Assembly (NCBI RefSeq): GCF_003096655.1
Contig: NZ_QEKQ01000006.1
Coordinates: 1-64,000, forward strand
DNA from: Tamilnaduibacter salinus
Lineage (GTDB): Bacteria; Pseudomonadota; Gammaproteobacteria; Pseudomonadales; Oleiphilaceae
Reading direction: 5' to 3'
Length of the DNA: 64,000 nucleotides
Shown here: positions 46,017-54,863 of the stretch, piece by piece
How positions within the stretch are numbered: the first letter of the stretch is position 1
Layout: every line of letters begins with the position of its first letter
Made by a program: the position numbers and the translations under genes
Notes under the pieces: model-generated
The model's database searches: none
Told to the model about the DNA's origin: nothing
Seen by the model: only the letters and a program-made list of their open reading frames with translations

Positions 46017-47015
46017 ATGAGACCGCTTCGGGTAACGGGCCTCGCCATCACACTGAGCCTGGTGCATGCACCAGCCATCGCGGACATTCGGGCACTGAAT
46101 GACTCGGTCATGAGCGAGGTGACCGGTCAGTCAGGCGTCACCATCGAACTCCAGAGCCGCATCGACGTCGATCGAATCAGTTGGACCGATGAGGGGACCA
46201 TCGGTATTGACAACCTCACCCTCTCCGACCCGGACGGCTCCCCACTTGATAATCTCAAGGCCACCATCGACATTGCCGGTGACGGCGAGGTGCTGACCCA
46301 TGGCTTCTCGGAACTGGCCCGCCGGGGCGGTCAGGGGCTCATCGACGCCAATGATCCGGACGTTGCGGATGTGATCAGCCGTTACGATCAGGGGGGGACC
46401 TATGGTCGCCAGTACGGGAGTGGCGACGTGGCGATCCACATCGGTCCGACCGACAGTGGCGACGTCACGTCCATCGACGACTACCTGAACGCGGTCGACT
46501 TCGGGCTGACGATCGATGGCATCAACACCAACGGCTCCGAAGGCAGTGCCTCGATGTTTTCCGACATCAATCTGCAGGGCAACATCGGCCCGACGGATCT
46601 GGTGATCACCAACAATGGGAACGGCACCCGCACGTTGGCCAACGGAACGCAGGTGGGCGAGTCGGAGCTGCAGTTCAGCACGCACTTTGATGTTGATCAG
46701 GGCTCTCTGAACTGGGATGCCGCCGACGTAATCCTGCTGTTCAACTTCGCCGGTGTTCGCATTGAGGGCATGCAGATTCACAACCGCCGGGGCCAGGACA
46801 CCACCGGTCACTTTGGCATGGCCTACGCCCAGGCCAACGTCGCACGGGGCATCAGTGCGGCGACCGGGAAGGAGGGGCTCTCCCTGCATGATGTGGAATT
46901 CCGCGCCGACATCGACATGCCCACATTCAAGATTGGCGGGACCAGCATCGGTTCGGTCCAGTTCACCGACTTTGTGATCAAGAACACCAACGCTGTCGTC
47001 TACGGGCATCAATAG
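46017..47015 (+). CDS. Exported DUF6160-like surface protein, unknown function
   Basis: A 332-residue protein with a signal peptide (about 1-22, LVHAPAIA) followed by the motif RALNDSVMSEVTGQSGVTIELQSRIDVDRISWTDEG (about 25-60). This resembles the N-terminal signature of DUF6160-type proteins of Acinetobacter/Marinobacter-like bacteria, which are sometimes linked to pili or surface filaments. The rest is predicted beta-rich with many Asn-Gly and Asp-Gly turns. Family assignment is by eye and function is unknown. Stands alone; 97 bases before the flippase-like gene. Confidence 0.6.
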   Translation: MRPLRVTGLAITLSLVHAPAIADIRALNDSVMSEVTGQSGVTIELQSRIDVDRISWTDEGTIGIDNLTLSDPDGSPLDNLKATIDIAGDGEVLTHGFSELARRGGQGLIDANDPDVADVISRYDQGGTYGRQYGSGDVAIHIGPTDSGDVTSIDDYLNAVDFGLTIDGINTNGSEGSASMFSDINLQGNIGPTDLVITNNGNGTRTLANGTQVGESELQFSTHFDVDQGSLNWDAADVILLFNFAGVRIEGMQIHNRRGQDTTGHFGMAYAQANVARGISAATGKEGLSLHDVEFRADIDMPTFKIGGTSIGSVQFTDFVIKNTNAVVYGHQ

Positions 47016-47112
47016 GCGATTCCGGCCAACATTATTACCAGAACGCCAGATCACTTGCCCTCGCCCCCATGGGTCACAGTAAACTGCTGCCGCTTTGACT
47101 GCGGAGTGGCCC

Positions 47113-48165
47113 ATGGCCCATTACCCTGATGTGTCTCAACAGCCGGACACCTCGGCCAGACGGCTGGCCGGTTTTCTTTCCCTGTTCCTTCTGCTGAGTG
47201 GCCTGGGCACCTGGGCAATCTACGACCGGTTTGCGGGCCGGGACGTCCGCTTTGACGAGCGTCTGCTCGCCCCGGAGACTCTACTGGCCGCGCTGGGGCT
47301 GCTGTTGGTCTATTTCCTGGCAGACGGCCTGCGCCTGCACTTCACGCTGCGAGCCCTCGGTCACCATCTGGCCTTCCGGCCGATATTCCGGCTGGTGTTC
47401 ATCAATATTTTCTTTTCCAACGTGACGCCATTGGCCACCGGTGGCGGTTTTGCACAGATCTGGTACCTGCACAAACGTGGCGTGCCCATCGGTACCGCGA
47501 CCGCCGCCACCACCATCCGGACGATACTGGCCATCCTGTTCATTTTTTCGGTCACGCCCGTCTGTCTGCTGTGGCTGGATGCCCTGCAGGGTCGCCCGGT
47601 CGTCGACAGGCTGTCCGGGCTGCTTGCGCTGCTGATATTGCTGTATCTGGCCTTCTTTCTGGTGGTGTTGTTCCGGACCCGATGGCTTTCGCCGTTACTG
47701 ACCGCCGTGGTCAATGGCCTGCATCGGCTGCACCTGATCAGCGACGCCCGCGCGCATCGCTGGCAATTCAAGCTTCGGCGCGAACTGCTGCGCTTCGCCC
47801 GCAGTTTCTCGACGTATCTCAGGGGCGACTGGCGTTTCGTACTACTCTCAATCGCCTTGACGCTGGTGTTCCTGATCAGCCTGTTCAGTTTCCCGGCACT
47901 GTTGATGTGGGCGCTCGGTTATTCGGTGGACTACGTGACCGTGCTGGGTCTGCTGTTCGTGACCACCTTCATCATGTATTTCGCCCCCACCCCCGGCGCC
48001 TCCGGTATCTCCGAGGGGGTCTTTGGCAGCTTTTTCAGCCCCCTGCTCGGCTCGACGCACCTGGTGCTCGTGACTGTGGCCTGGCGGTTCCTGACCATCT
48101 ACCTGGGCATGCTGATTGGCCTGATCGTTACCCAGTTTGAAGTGACCCGACGAGGACGCTCATGA
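47113..48165 (+). CDS. Flippase-like membrane protein (UPF0104/LPG-synthase TM family)
   Basis: A 350-residue integral membrane protein with about eight helices and family motifs INIFFSNVTPLATGGGFAQIWYL (about 96-118), TTIRTILAILF (about 134-144) and MYFAPTPGASGISEGVFGSFFSP (about 289-311). The family includes AglD-like and MprF flippase-type domains that move or modify lipids. ATG 47113 has GGAG upstream. It overlaps the GT4 fusion gene by four bases, so the two are translated together and may serve one lipid- or glycolipid-linked step; that is inference. Confidence 0.82.
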   Translation: MAHYPDVSQQPDTSARRLAGFLSLFLLLSGLGTWAIYDRFAGRDVRFDERLLAPETLLAALGLLLVYFLADGLRLHFTLRALGHHLAFRPIFRLVFINIFFSNVTPLATGGGFAQIWYLHKRGVPIGTATAATTIRTILAILFIFSVTPVCLLWLDALQGRPVVDRLSGLLALLILLYLAFFLVVLFRTRWLSPLLTAVVNGLHRLHLISDARAHRWQFKLRRELLRFARSFSTYLRGDWRFVLLSIALTLVFLISLFSFPALLMWALGYSVDYVTVLGLLFVTTFIMYFAPTPGASGISEGVFGSFFSPLLGSTHLVLVTVAWRFLTIYLGMLIGLIVTQFEVTRRGRS

Positions 48166-50405
48166 TCCAGCGCCGGTCCCTGAAAGCGCTTTACTACCTC
48201 TGCCTGCTCGCGGTTGCTGGCCTGCTGGGCTACAAGGTCTACCTGAATTTCTTCGAGCCGGAGTTCGAGGCGGTGCACGCGGAACAGGTGGAGCGCCTGC
48301 ACAGCGCTTTGGAGGGCAAAACATCGTTCCGGTTCGCCGTTGTCGGGAACATCAACAACTCAATCGGGGTGTTTGAACGCCGCATTGTCCCCATGCTCAA
48401 TTCGACTGACCCGGCGTTCGTCGTCTCCCCCGGCAATGCGGTGAGCAGCGGTGGAGAAGACAAGTACCGGGCTATCCACGGGTCACTCGGCTATCTGGAC
48501 ATGCCCTATCTGCTGACCTTCGGTGACAACGAATTCAGCAACTTCGGCAGCTTCCGGTTCTACAAGCACTTCGGACCGCATTTCTGGACGGTGCAGGTGG
48601 CCAACAGCCGCCTGATCTTTCTCGACTCAACCGGCAAGACACCCTACCGCTGGCAGCTGCGCTGGCTCGGCGACCTGCTGCGCAGCGACACCAGCAAACA
48701 TACGTTCGTGTTCCTCGGACACCCACTACGCAAACCGGACGCCGACCCCCTCTTCGACTACGAGGACAACGATCTCAAGCCGGACGCGTTCCGCCAGGCA
48801 CTGATCGAGCAGTTCGAAGCTCACCAGGTGGACGTCGTTTTCTCCGCGAACCTGCCCCTTTACGACAGCCAGACGGTGAACGGGGTACGGTACATCACCA
48901 CCGGGGGTGGCGGCGGCCTGGTCATGAACAACGACACGAGCTTCTATCACTACCTGACCGTCACCGTAACCCCGGAAGACATCGGGCTTGAGCTGCACAA
49001 ACTCGACATTGGCCAGCAACCGATTCTGAAAACGCTTGAGAGCCTGTGGTTCTTTGTCCACTCCCTGTTCTTCGTGGGCTATCTGAACTTCATCCTGATT
49101 CTGTGTTTCTTTATCGCCCTCGCGATCCGGCTTCACGCGCTGGTTTTCGTTGACCGCGATTATTACCCGGACTTTGATCTGGACCCCTCGCCCTGGCAGC
49201 AACGGACCCTGCGCATCGCCCAGTTCACCAATAACTATCTGCCGTTCATTGGCGGTGTGCCGTTGTCGATTGACCGGCTGCACCGCGGTCTGAAACAGGC
49301 CGGAGACAAGGTCCGGATCGTCGCACCGCGATACCGTGACCAGCCGCAGCCGGAGGAGGAGCCGGACGTGATACGGGTCCCCTCCATCCTCGCCATGGGC
49401 GAGAATCGCGAGTTCCGACTGGCCAATATTTTTCTGCGTCGCATTCGTCGGCAGATCAAGGACGTCAATCCAGACCTGATCCACGTGCATCACCCCTTCT
49501 GGCTCGGGTCACTGGGGTTGTGGATCGCAAAGATCATGCGGGTACCGGTCGTCTACACCTATCACACCCGGCTGGAACACTACGCGCACTTTGTCCCCCT
49601 GCCGGGCCGGCTGTTCCGGAATCTGATTTCCCATGCCCTGATCAAGCGCTTCGCCAATCGCTGCGACGGGGTCATTGTGCCGACCTATTCGGCCGAGGAA
49701 TACCTGCGCATGATCGGGGTCAAGAGCCTGACGTTCGTTCAGCCGACCGGCATCGAGTACGACCGGTTCCGGGCGGTTTCCCATTCGGCGGTGGAATCGC
49801 TCCGGCAGGAACTGGGTATCGGCGATGAACATGTATTTGTCAGCGTGTCCCGTCTGTCGACCGAGAAGAACATTGATTTCATGATCGATGCCATCGCCAG
49901 CCTTCGGGAAAAGACCGACCATCGGTTCCGCTTCCTGATGATTGGCGAGGGACACGAACACGCCCGGCTGGCCGAGCGTATCCGCGACAAAGGGATTGAG
50001 GGCTGCTTCACGCTCGTCGGTGCCGTACCACCGGACCGGATGCCCGTGTACTACTCACTGGGCGACTCATTCCTGTTCGCCTCAAAGTCCGAGACTCAGG
50101 GCATGGTCATCCTGGAGGCTATGGCGGCCGGTCTGCCGGTGGTGGCCGTGCGCTCCAGCGGTATCGATGATGTGGTGCGTGACGGCTATAACGGCTTCAA
50201 GACACCGGAGAAGATTGGTCCATGGCGGGACTCGGCACTGCGATTGATGTCGGACGAGCCGCTGCATCAGACGCTGTCGGCAAACGCGCTGTCGTTCTCG
50301 AAAGACTTCTCGGTGGACCACTTTGCGCGGGATGTGCACGGTATCTATGCTGAAGTACTCGCGGATTTCCACAAGAAGAAAACGGATTCAGACCACGATT
50401 CGTAA
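48162..50405 (+). CDS. Degenerate phosphoesterase domain fused to a GT4 glycosyltransferase
   Basis: A 747-residue protein. A membrane helix (about 9-28) is followed by a calcineurin-like phosphoesterase fold (about 55-290), membrane helix region (about 300-335), and a GT4 glycosyltransferase (about 350-735). GT4 features are FTNNYLPFIGGVPLSIDRLHRGLKQ, VYTYHTRLEHYAHFVPLP, TGIEYDRF and the E-x7-E of SETQGMVILE; the pattern resembles diacylglycerol glucosyltransferases. The phosphoesterase part has lost its metal ligands: GDxH is GNIN (62-65), GD is GN (91-92), GNHE is GDNE (121-124), and GHxH is SANLP (228-232). Only GH at 186-187 remains. It is probably a binding, not catalytic, domain on the outer side of the membrane. 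Overlaps the flippase-like gene by four bases. Confidence 0.85.
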   Translation: MIQRRSLKALYYLCLLAVAGLLGYKVYLNFFEPEFEAVHAEQVERLHSALEGKTSFRFAVVGNINNSIGVFERRIVPMLNSTDPAFVVSPGNAVSSGGEDKYRAIHGSLGYLDMPYLLTFGDNEFSNFGSFRFYKHFGPHFWTVQVANSRLIFLDSTGKTPYRWQLRWLGDLLRSDTSKHTFVFLGHPLRKPDADPLFDYEDNDLKPDAFRQALIEQFEAHQVDVVFSANLPLYDSQTVNGVRYITTGGGGGLVMNNDTSFYHYLTVTVTPEDIGLELHKLDIGQQPILKTLESLWFFVHSLFFVGYLNFILILCFFIALAIRLHALVFVDRDYYPDFDLDPSPWQQRTLRIAQFTNNYLPFIGGVPLSIDRLHRGLKQAGDKVRIVAPRYRDQPQPEEEPDVIRVPSILAMGENREFRLANIFLRRIRRQIKDVNPDLIHVHHPFWLGSLGLWIAKIMRVPVVYTYHTRLEHYAHFVPLPGRLFRNLISHALIKRFANRCDGVIVPTYSAEEYLRMIGVKSLTFVQPTGIEYDRFRAVSHSAVESLRQELGIGDEHVFVSVSRLSTEKNIDFMIDAIASLREKTDHRFRFLMIGEGHEHARLAERIRDKGIEGCFTLVGAVPPDRMPVYYSLGDSFLFASKSETQGMVILEAMAAGLPVVAVRSSGIDDVVRDGYNGFKTPEKIGPWRDSALRLMSDEPLHQTLSANALSFSKDFSVDHFARDVHGIYAEVLADFHKKKTDSDHDS

Positions 50406-50473
50406 ATAGGGTGAGACGCGTCAGGCAAGTATTGACAGGCCTTGACCAGCACCACGACCCCCGAGGACATCAA

Positions 50474-51418
50474 ATGAGCGAAATACCCGTCGGCATCAGC
50501 GCCTGTCTTCTGGGCGCCCAAGTCCGCCATGATGGCGGTCACAAGCATTCCCGGTTCTGTACCGGCATTCTGGCGAAGCATTTTTCCTTCAAGTCGGTCT
50601 GCCCGGAACTGGAAGCCGGCCTAGGCGTTCCCCGCCCGACCATCCATCTGCGCCAGTACGACGATGGTCTGCGTCTGACGGAAACGAAGAACGGGACCGA
50701 CCACACCCAGCGGATGCGTGACTGGATCACCGGCATCATGCCCGAGCTGGCGCACCTGCGCGGCTACATCCTGATGGCCAAGTCGCCCAGTTGTGGCATG
50801 GAACGAATCAAGGTGCATAACCCGGAGGGCAACGTCATTGCCCGGGACGGCCGCGGCCTGTTTGCCGACGCCCTGATCCAGGCGTTTCCGGATATGCCGG
50901 TCGAGGAGGAAGGCCGCCTGAATGACGCCCGGCTTCGGGAGAACTTCATCGAGCGGGTTTACGCCTACGACGACTGGATGACCCTGCGGGAAAACGGCCT
51001 GACCCGCGGCGGGCTCGTGGACTTCCACACCCGGCACAAGTTTCAGTTACTGGCCCACGACGAGCCGACCTATCGCCGGTTGGGCCCGATGATCGGTGAC
51101 CTGAAATCCGCACCGCTGGAGGACATCGCCGACGAGTACATCCGCGAGTTCATGGCCGCCATGAGCCAGAAGATCAAGCCCGGCGCCCACGTGAACGTCA
51201 TGCAGCACATGATGGGCTTCCTGCGCGATGCGTTGTCGGACGCGGACCGGCAGATGCTGATGGAACAGATTGAAGCCTACCGCCGCGAGGAAGTGCCCCT
51301 GGTCGTCCCGATGACGCTGCTGCGCATGGCCCAGCGCCGCGAACCGGTCGACTACCTGGAGAAACAGCAGTACCTCACGCCGTACCCGGACGAGCTGGGA
51401 TTGCGCAACCAGGTCTGA
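50474..51418 (+). CDS. DUF523-DUF1722 (YbgA-type) protein
   Basis: A 314-residue two-domain protein. DUF523 (about 1-140) has GISACLLGAQVRHDGGHKHS, the cysteine-containing SVCPELEAGLGVPRP and LMAKSPSCGMERIKV. DUF1722 (about 175-310) has LVDFHTRHKFQLLAHDEPTYRRLGPMI. The three conserved cysteines suggest metal or cluster binding. DUF1722 proteins are linked to light- or stress-responsive operons with photolyase or MerR in other genomes; none is here. Start at 50474 (MSEIPVGISAC). Confidence 0.88.
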   Translation: MSEIPVGISACLLGAQVRHDGGHKHSRFCTGILAKHFSFKSVCPELEAGLGVPRPTIHLRQYDDGLRLTETKNGTDHTQRMRDWITGIMPELAHLRGYILMAKSPSCGMERIKVHNPEGNVIARDGRGLFADALIQAFPDMPVEEEGRLNDARLRENFIERVYAYDDWMTLRENGLTRGGLVDFHTRHKFQLLAHDEPTYRRLGPMIGDLKSAPLEDIADEYIREFMAAMSQKIKPGAHVNVMQHMMGFLRDALSDADRQMLMEQIEAYRREEVPLVVPMTLLRMAQRREPVDYLEKQQYLTPYPDELGLRNQV

Positions 51419-51534
51419 TCACCAGAAGCACGACGTATTTTGGACGGCCATCGGATCGGGTCCACCCTGAATCCAAACCCGGTGGCGCTGTTTCCGGTGC
51501 TACAGAAGCGACGTTCGATCCAACAGACTCCCAG

Positions 51535-52518
51535 TCAGGATGCCCGCTCGGCCTGCCGGCGGCGCTCCCGCCGCTTCTCAGCCTTGCGGGCTTCGATGAC
51601 AGCGCCGGCGTCCCCGCCGACGTGGACCTCGCCCCGCTCCCGCGCCAGGCGGATCTGCTTCTCCCGCTCGGCAAAGCGGGCTTTCTGCTCCGGCGAGTGT
51701 TCGTCCACACACTGATGGCAACTCACACCCTGCTCGTACTCCGGCCGCCCTTTGTCGTCCTCGGTAATCGGGCGACGACAGGCGTGGCACTGGTCGTAGC
51801 CACCCCGCTCCAGCCGGTGATTGACCGTGACCCGATCATCGAACACAAAGCACTCGCCCCGCCAGCGGCTTTCAGACTCGGGAACATGCTCCAGATAATT
51901 CAGGATGCCGCCCCTGAGGTGATAGACCTCGTCAAAGCCCTTCTCACGCAGCAGCGCGGTGGACTTCTCGCAGCGGATACCGCCGGTGCAGAACATGGCG
52001 ACCTTGCGGTGCTGGTTCGGGTCCAGAGCCTGATCCACGTACTCCGGGAATTCCCGAAAGGTGTCCGTGGACGGGTTCACCGCGTTCTCGAAGGTGCCGA
52101 CTTCGACTTCGTACTGATTGCGGGTGTCGATGACGAGCACTTCCGGATCGGCAAGAAGCCGATTCCACTCGTCTGGTTCGACGTACGTGCCGGCAGAATG
52201 GTTCGGATCGATGTCCTCGACGCCCATGGTCACGATCTCTTTCTTGAGCTTCACCTTGGTGCGCTTGAAGGGCTGAATATCCGCCAGCGATTCCTTGTAG
52301 TCGATACCGTCAAACCGGGCATCCCGGGCGAGCCATTGCTGGATGGCATCAATACCCTCGCGGGAACCGGCAATGGTACCGTTGATGCCTTCATGGGCGA
52401 GCAGCAGGGTGCCGCGCACGCCGTTCTCCTGCATCCGATCCAGCAGCGGCTGTCGCAGCTGTTCAAAGTCGTCCAGCGCCGTAAACCGGTACAGCGCGCA
52501 TACCACGATCTCATTCAT
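51535..52518 (-). CDS. trhO: tRNA uridine(34) hydroxylase TrhO (rhodanese-type)
   Basis: TrhO (YceA) makes 5-hydroxyuridine at the tRNA wobble position using oxygen. The 327-residue protein has the N-terminal acylphosphatase-like domain ([32 protein letters not shown]) and the rhodanese domain with [17 protein letters not shown]. The catalytic Cys is in [20 protein letters not shown]-terminal Cys-rich region CHACRRP...CHQC and a basic, Arg-rich tail follow. Start at 52518 (MNEIVVC) preferred over the unsupported frame to 52548. Confidence 0.93.
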   Translation of the reverse strand: MNEIVVCALYRFTALDDFEQLRQPLLDRMQENGVRGTLLLAHEGINGTIAGSREGIDAIQQWLARDARFDGIDYKESLADIQPFKRTKVKLKKEIVTMGVEDIDPNHSAGTYVEPDEWNRLLADPEVLVIDTRNQYEVEVGTFENAVNPSTDTFREFPEYVDQALDPNQHRKVAMFCTGGIRCEKSTALLREKGFDEVYHLRGGILNYLEHVPESESRWRGECFVFDDRVTVNHRLERGGYDQCHACRRPITEDDKGRPEYEQGVSCHQCVDEHSPEQKARFAEREKQIRLARERGEVHVGGDAGAVIEARKAEKRRERRRQAERAS

Positions 52519-52665
52519 CGTTTTGTCTCCTGCGGGCCGGATCGTCAATCCGGAGCAAGGTGTGTGTCCGACGGGACGGGGACCTGAGCCGCCGCCCCGA
52601 AAAGAGCGCAGAGTTTAACCAACGCCCGTAACAAACGAAAGTCAGGGAATGGCGTTGCTTCTCAT

Positions 52666-53394
52666 TCAGTTCCTGTCATTCAGTTCGCGTTCCACAACCG
52701 CCTGGAGCTGGGACCAGCCCGGCCGACTCAACGGAATGTTGTCGACGTAGACCGTCGGTGTGCTCGACACCTGAAGCTGGCGTGCCAGCCCAACACTCTC
52801 ATCGATGGTTTCCGCATGGAGCCGTGTCTCCATGCAGCGACGGAAGCGACGCTCATCAAGCCCCATCTCGCCGGCATAGCGTGTAAAGGTGCCCTGGGGA
52901 TCGGCATTGGTGTCCCACTCGCCCTGCTGCTCGAACAGGCGCTCATGCATGGGCCAATAGGCCGACTGATCACCGGCACAGCGAGCGGCCATCGCCGCCG
53001 GACGCGCGTTGTCGTGCATACGCAGAGGCAGATCGAAGAAAACAAACCGGACCTGCCCACTCTCCACATACTGCTCACGCAGCTCATGGGTGGCCGGGGC
53101 GAACCGGGCGCAGGCGGGGCACTGGTAATCCGCGAATTCCCGGACGACCACGGGGGCCTCCGGATCGCCGATTGAGACACCCACCTCATCGCGCGCGGCC
53201 GGAAACGCCGGCGTGTCGTCACTGACATCCGGTAACGCCGTGGACGTGGGTTCCGGTGGTTGCATCAGCCACCAGAGACCGGAGCCGACCACAATGACCA
53301 CACCGAGCACAAGCAGCCCGATGCCCCAGCCTTTACCGGATCCGGACCGGGTCGGACCCTGACCTTTCGCCTGACGTCGTTTTGCCTCACCCAA
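52666..53394 (-). CDS. Membrane-anchored DsbA-family thiol oxidoreductase
   Basis: A 242-residue protein with a basic N-terminus, one membrane helix (about 25-45), a Pro/Thr linker and a periplasmic DsbA/thioredoxin_4 domain (about 72-240). The active site is CPAC in EFADYQCPACARFAP. The cis-Pro is in SSTPTVYVDNIPL. The CPAC pair and layout resemble DsbA-like or ScsC/BdbD-type proteins that oxidise or isomerise disulfides. No DsbB partner lies nearby. Confidence 0.88.
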   Translation of the reverse strand: MGEAKRRQAKGQGPTRSGSGKGWGIGLLVLGVVIVVGSGLWWLMQPPEPTSTALPDVSDDTPAFPAARDEVGVSIGDPEAPVVVREFADYQCPACARFAPATHELREQYVESGQVRFVFFDLPLRMHDNARPAAMAARCAGDQSAYWPMHERLFEQQGEWDTNADPQGTFTRYAGEMGLDERRFRRCMETRLHAETIDESVGLARQLQVSSTPTVYVDNIPLSRPGWSQLQAVVERELNDRN

Positions 53395-53482
53395 GAGACA
53401 CCTCCTTTGTTATCTGAACGAACGCTGTAATGCAGCCAATAGCACCCGCCATCATAGCGTACTGATGCGTTTCGACCGGTCC

Positions 53483-53502
53483 GCAGGGGAAGGTTCCCCT
53501 GC
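53483..53502. promoter_or_regulatory. Perfect 20-bp hairpin in the 53395-53556 divergent region
   Basis: GCAGGGGAA (53483-53491) and TTCCCCTGC (53494-53502) flank GG, about 55 bases upstream of the nitronate monooxygenase ATG and 90 upstream of the DsbA-like start. It lacks a T-tract. An operator or mRNA-leader hairpin is possible; nothing identifies the regulator. Confidence 0.35.
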
Positions 53503-53556
53503 CAACGAAATTTCCGTATTGTTTCAAAGGCCTGTTGATGGACTGTAGGAGTTTCC

Positions 53557-54522
53557 ATGCCGCTACCGAAGACGCTCCGGAATCAGCTCGACATTCCGGT
53601 CATTGCCGCCCCCATGTTCCTGATCTCCGGCCCGGAAATGGCGCTGGCCTGCTGCCGACAAGGCATCGTCGGAAGCTTTCCGGCGCTCAATGAGCGCACC
53701 AGTGACGGCTTTGAGCAGTGGCTGATCCGGATGAACAACGGACTCGACGAGACGAAACAGGCACAGCCGGAGCGCACGGTCGCGCCGTACGCGGTGAACC
53801 TGATCGTCCACCGGACCAACCCACGCTGGGAAGCGGATCTGGAACTGTGCGTGACGCACAAAGTGCCGATCGTGATCACCTCACTCGGCGCGGCAAGCCG
53901 AGTCGTCGAGGCGGTTCACAGCTACGGCGGCCTGGTGTTTCACGACGTCACCAACCATAAGCACGCCCGCAAGGCGGCAGAGGCAGGAGTGGACGGCATC
54001 ATTGCAGTCACCGCCGGCGCCGGTGGCCACGCCGGCACGACCAACCCGTTTGTGCTGGTGGAGGAAATCCGCGACGTATTCGACGGCACCATCATTCTGG
54101 CCGGTTGCCTCTCACGGGGCAGCGATGTGCTGGCCGCTCAGGCCATGGGCGCCGATTTGGCCTACATGGGCACGCGTTTTATCAACACCGAAGAATCCCA
54201 GGCGGACGCGGCCTACCGGAACATGATTCTGGAGGCCGTCTCGGATGACATCATCCATACGCCTGCCGTGTCCGGCGTGCCGGCCAACTTCATGCGCCAG
54301 AGCCTGGAGGCCGCCGGTTATCCGATGGACCGCCTCAATGAGGCCGGCAACATCGACTATGGCCAGAAACTCAAGCCCATGGACGATGAGGCCAAGGCCT
54401 GGAAAACCGTCTGGTCCGCCGGCCAGGGCGTCAGCCGTATTCACGATGTTCTGCCCGTCAAAACGCTGGTCGACCAGTTGAAGGACGAGTACCGGACCGC
54501 CCAGGCCCGACTGGCTCCCTAA
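53557..54522 (+). CDS. Nitronate monooxygenase family protein
   Basis: A 321-residue FMN-dependent TIM-barrel enzyme. It begins LDIPVIAAPMFLISGPEMALACCRQGIVGSFPALNERT (about 11-48) and has VFHDVTNHKHARKAAEAGVDGIIAVTAGAGGHAG (about 127-160). It also has LAGCLSRGSDVLAAQAMGADLAYMGTRFINTEES. The His of AGAGGHAG is the expected catalytic base. Such enzymes oxidise alkyl nitronates such as propionate-3-nitronate; the substrate here is not known. GGAG precedes the ATG. Its stop overlaps the convergent cbpM end by four bases. Confidence 0.9.
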   Translation: MPLPKTLRNQLDIPVIAAPMFLISGPEMALACCRQGIVGSFPALNERTSDGFEQWLIRMNNGLDETKQAQPERTVAPYAVNLIVHRTNPRWEADLELCVTHKVPIVITSLGAASRVVEAVHSYGGLVFHDVTNHKHARKAAEAGVDGIIAVTAGAGGHAGTTNPFVLVEEIRDVFDGTIILAGCLSRGSDVLAAQAMGADLAYMGTRFINTEESQADAAYRNMILEAVSDDIIHTPAVSGVPANFMRQSLEAAGYPMDRLNEAGNIDYGQKLKPMDDEAKAWKTVWSAGQGVSRIHDVLPVKTLVDQLKDEYRTAQARLAP

Positions 54523-54863
54523 AAATCCTCCCCGGTCATCTGCCGGAGCTGCTGGTGCAGGCGATTGACCTCCTGACGCAGGGACCGGACGTCGTCCAGC
54601 AGGTCCAGCGATACCGCCAGGCCAGGGACGTTCAGCTTCAGGTCGCGCTGAAGTCGACGGGCTTTCTGCAGCCGGGTCAGTGCGACGGCATCAAAACGCC
54701 AGTCGCCGAGTTGCCCCTCTTCCACCGGCGCAATCACCCCGTAGTTGACCAGCTTGACCACAAACTCGGCGTGAACGTCGGAGCGCTCGCACAGCTCCCG
54801 GAGTGTGAAAACCGCCCGGTCGCCGAGGACTTCAACCTGCCATGTTGTCTGCTCGCGTCTCAT
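54519..54863 (-). CDS. cbpM: Chaperone modulator CbpM
   Basis: A 114-residue MerR-HTH-like protein ([32 protein letters not shown], about 19-50, then [36 protein letters not shown]) with a C-terminal coiled coil. CbpM binds the J-domain of CbpA and blocks its co-chaperone and DNA-binding activity. It overlaps cbpA by four bases, the conserved pair order. Confidence 0.92.
   Translation of the reverse strand: MRREQTTWQVEVLGDRAVFTLRELCERSDVHAEFVVKLVNYGVIAPVEEGQLGDWRFDAVALTRLQKARRLQRDLKLNVPGLAVSLDLLDDVRSLRQEVNRLHQQLRQMTGEDF

Noticed and set aside
48162-49030. Active PlcP-like phospholipase C for lipid remodelling
   Set aside because: The metal-binding Asp, Asn and His residues are replaced at almost every position, so catalysis is unlikely; only the fold is claimed.
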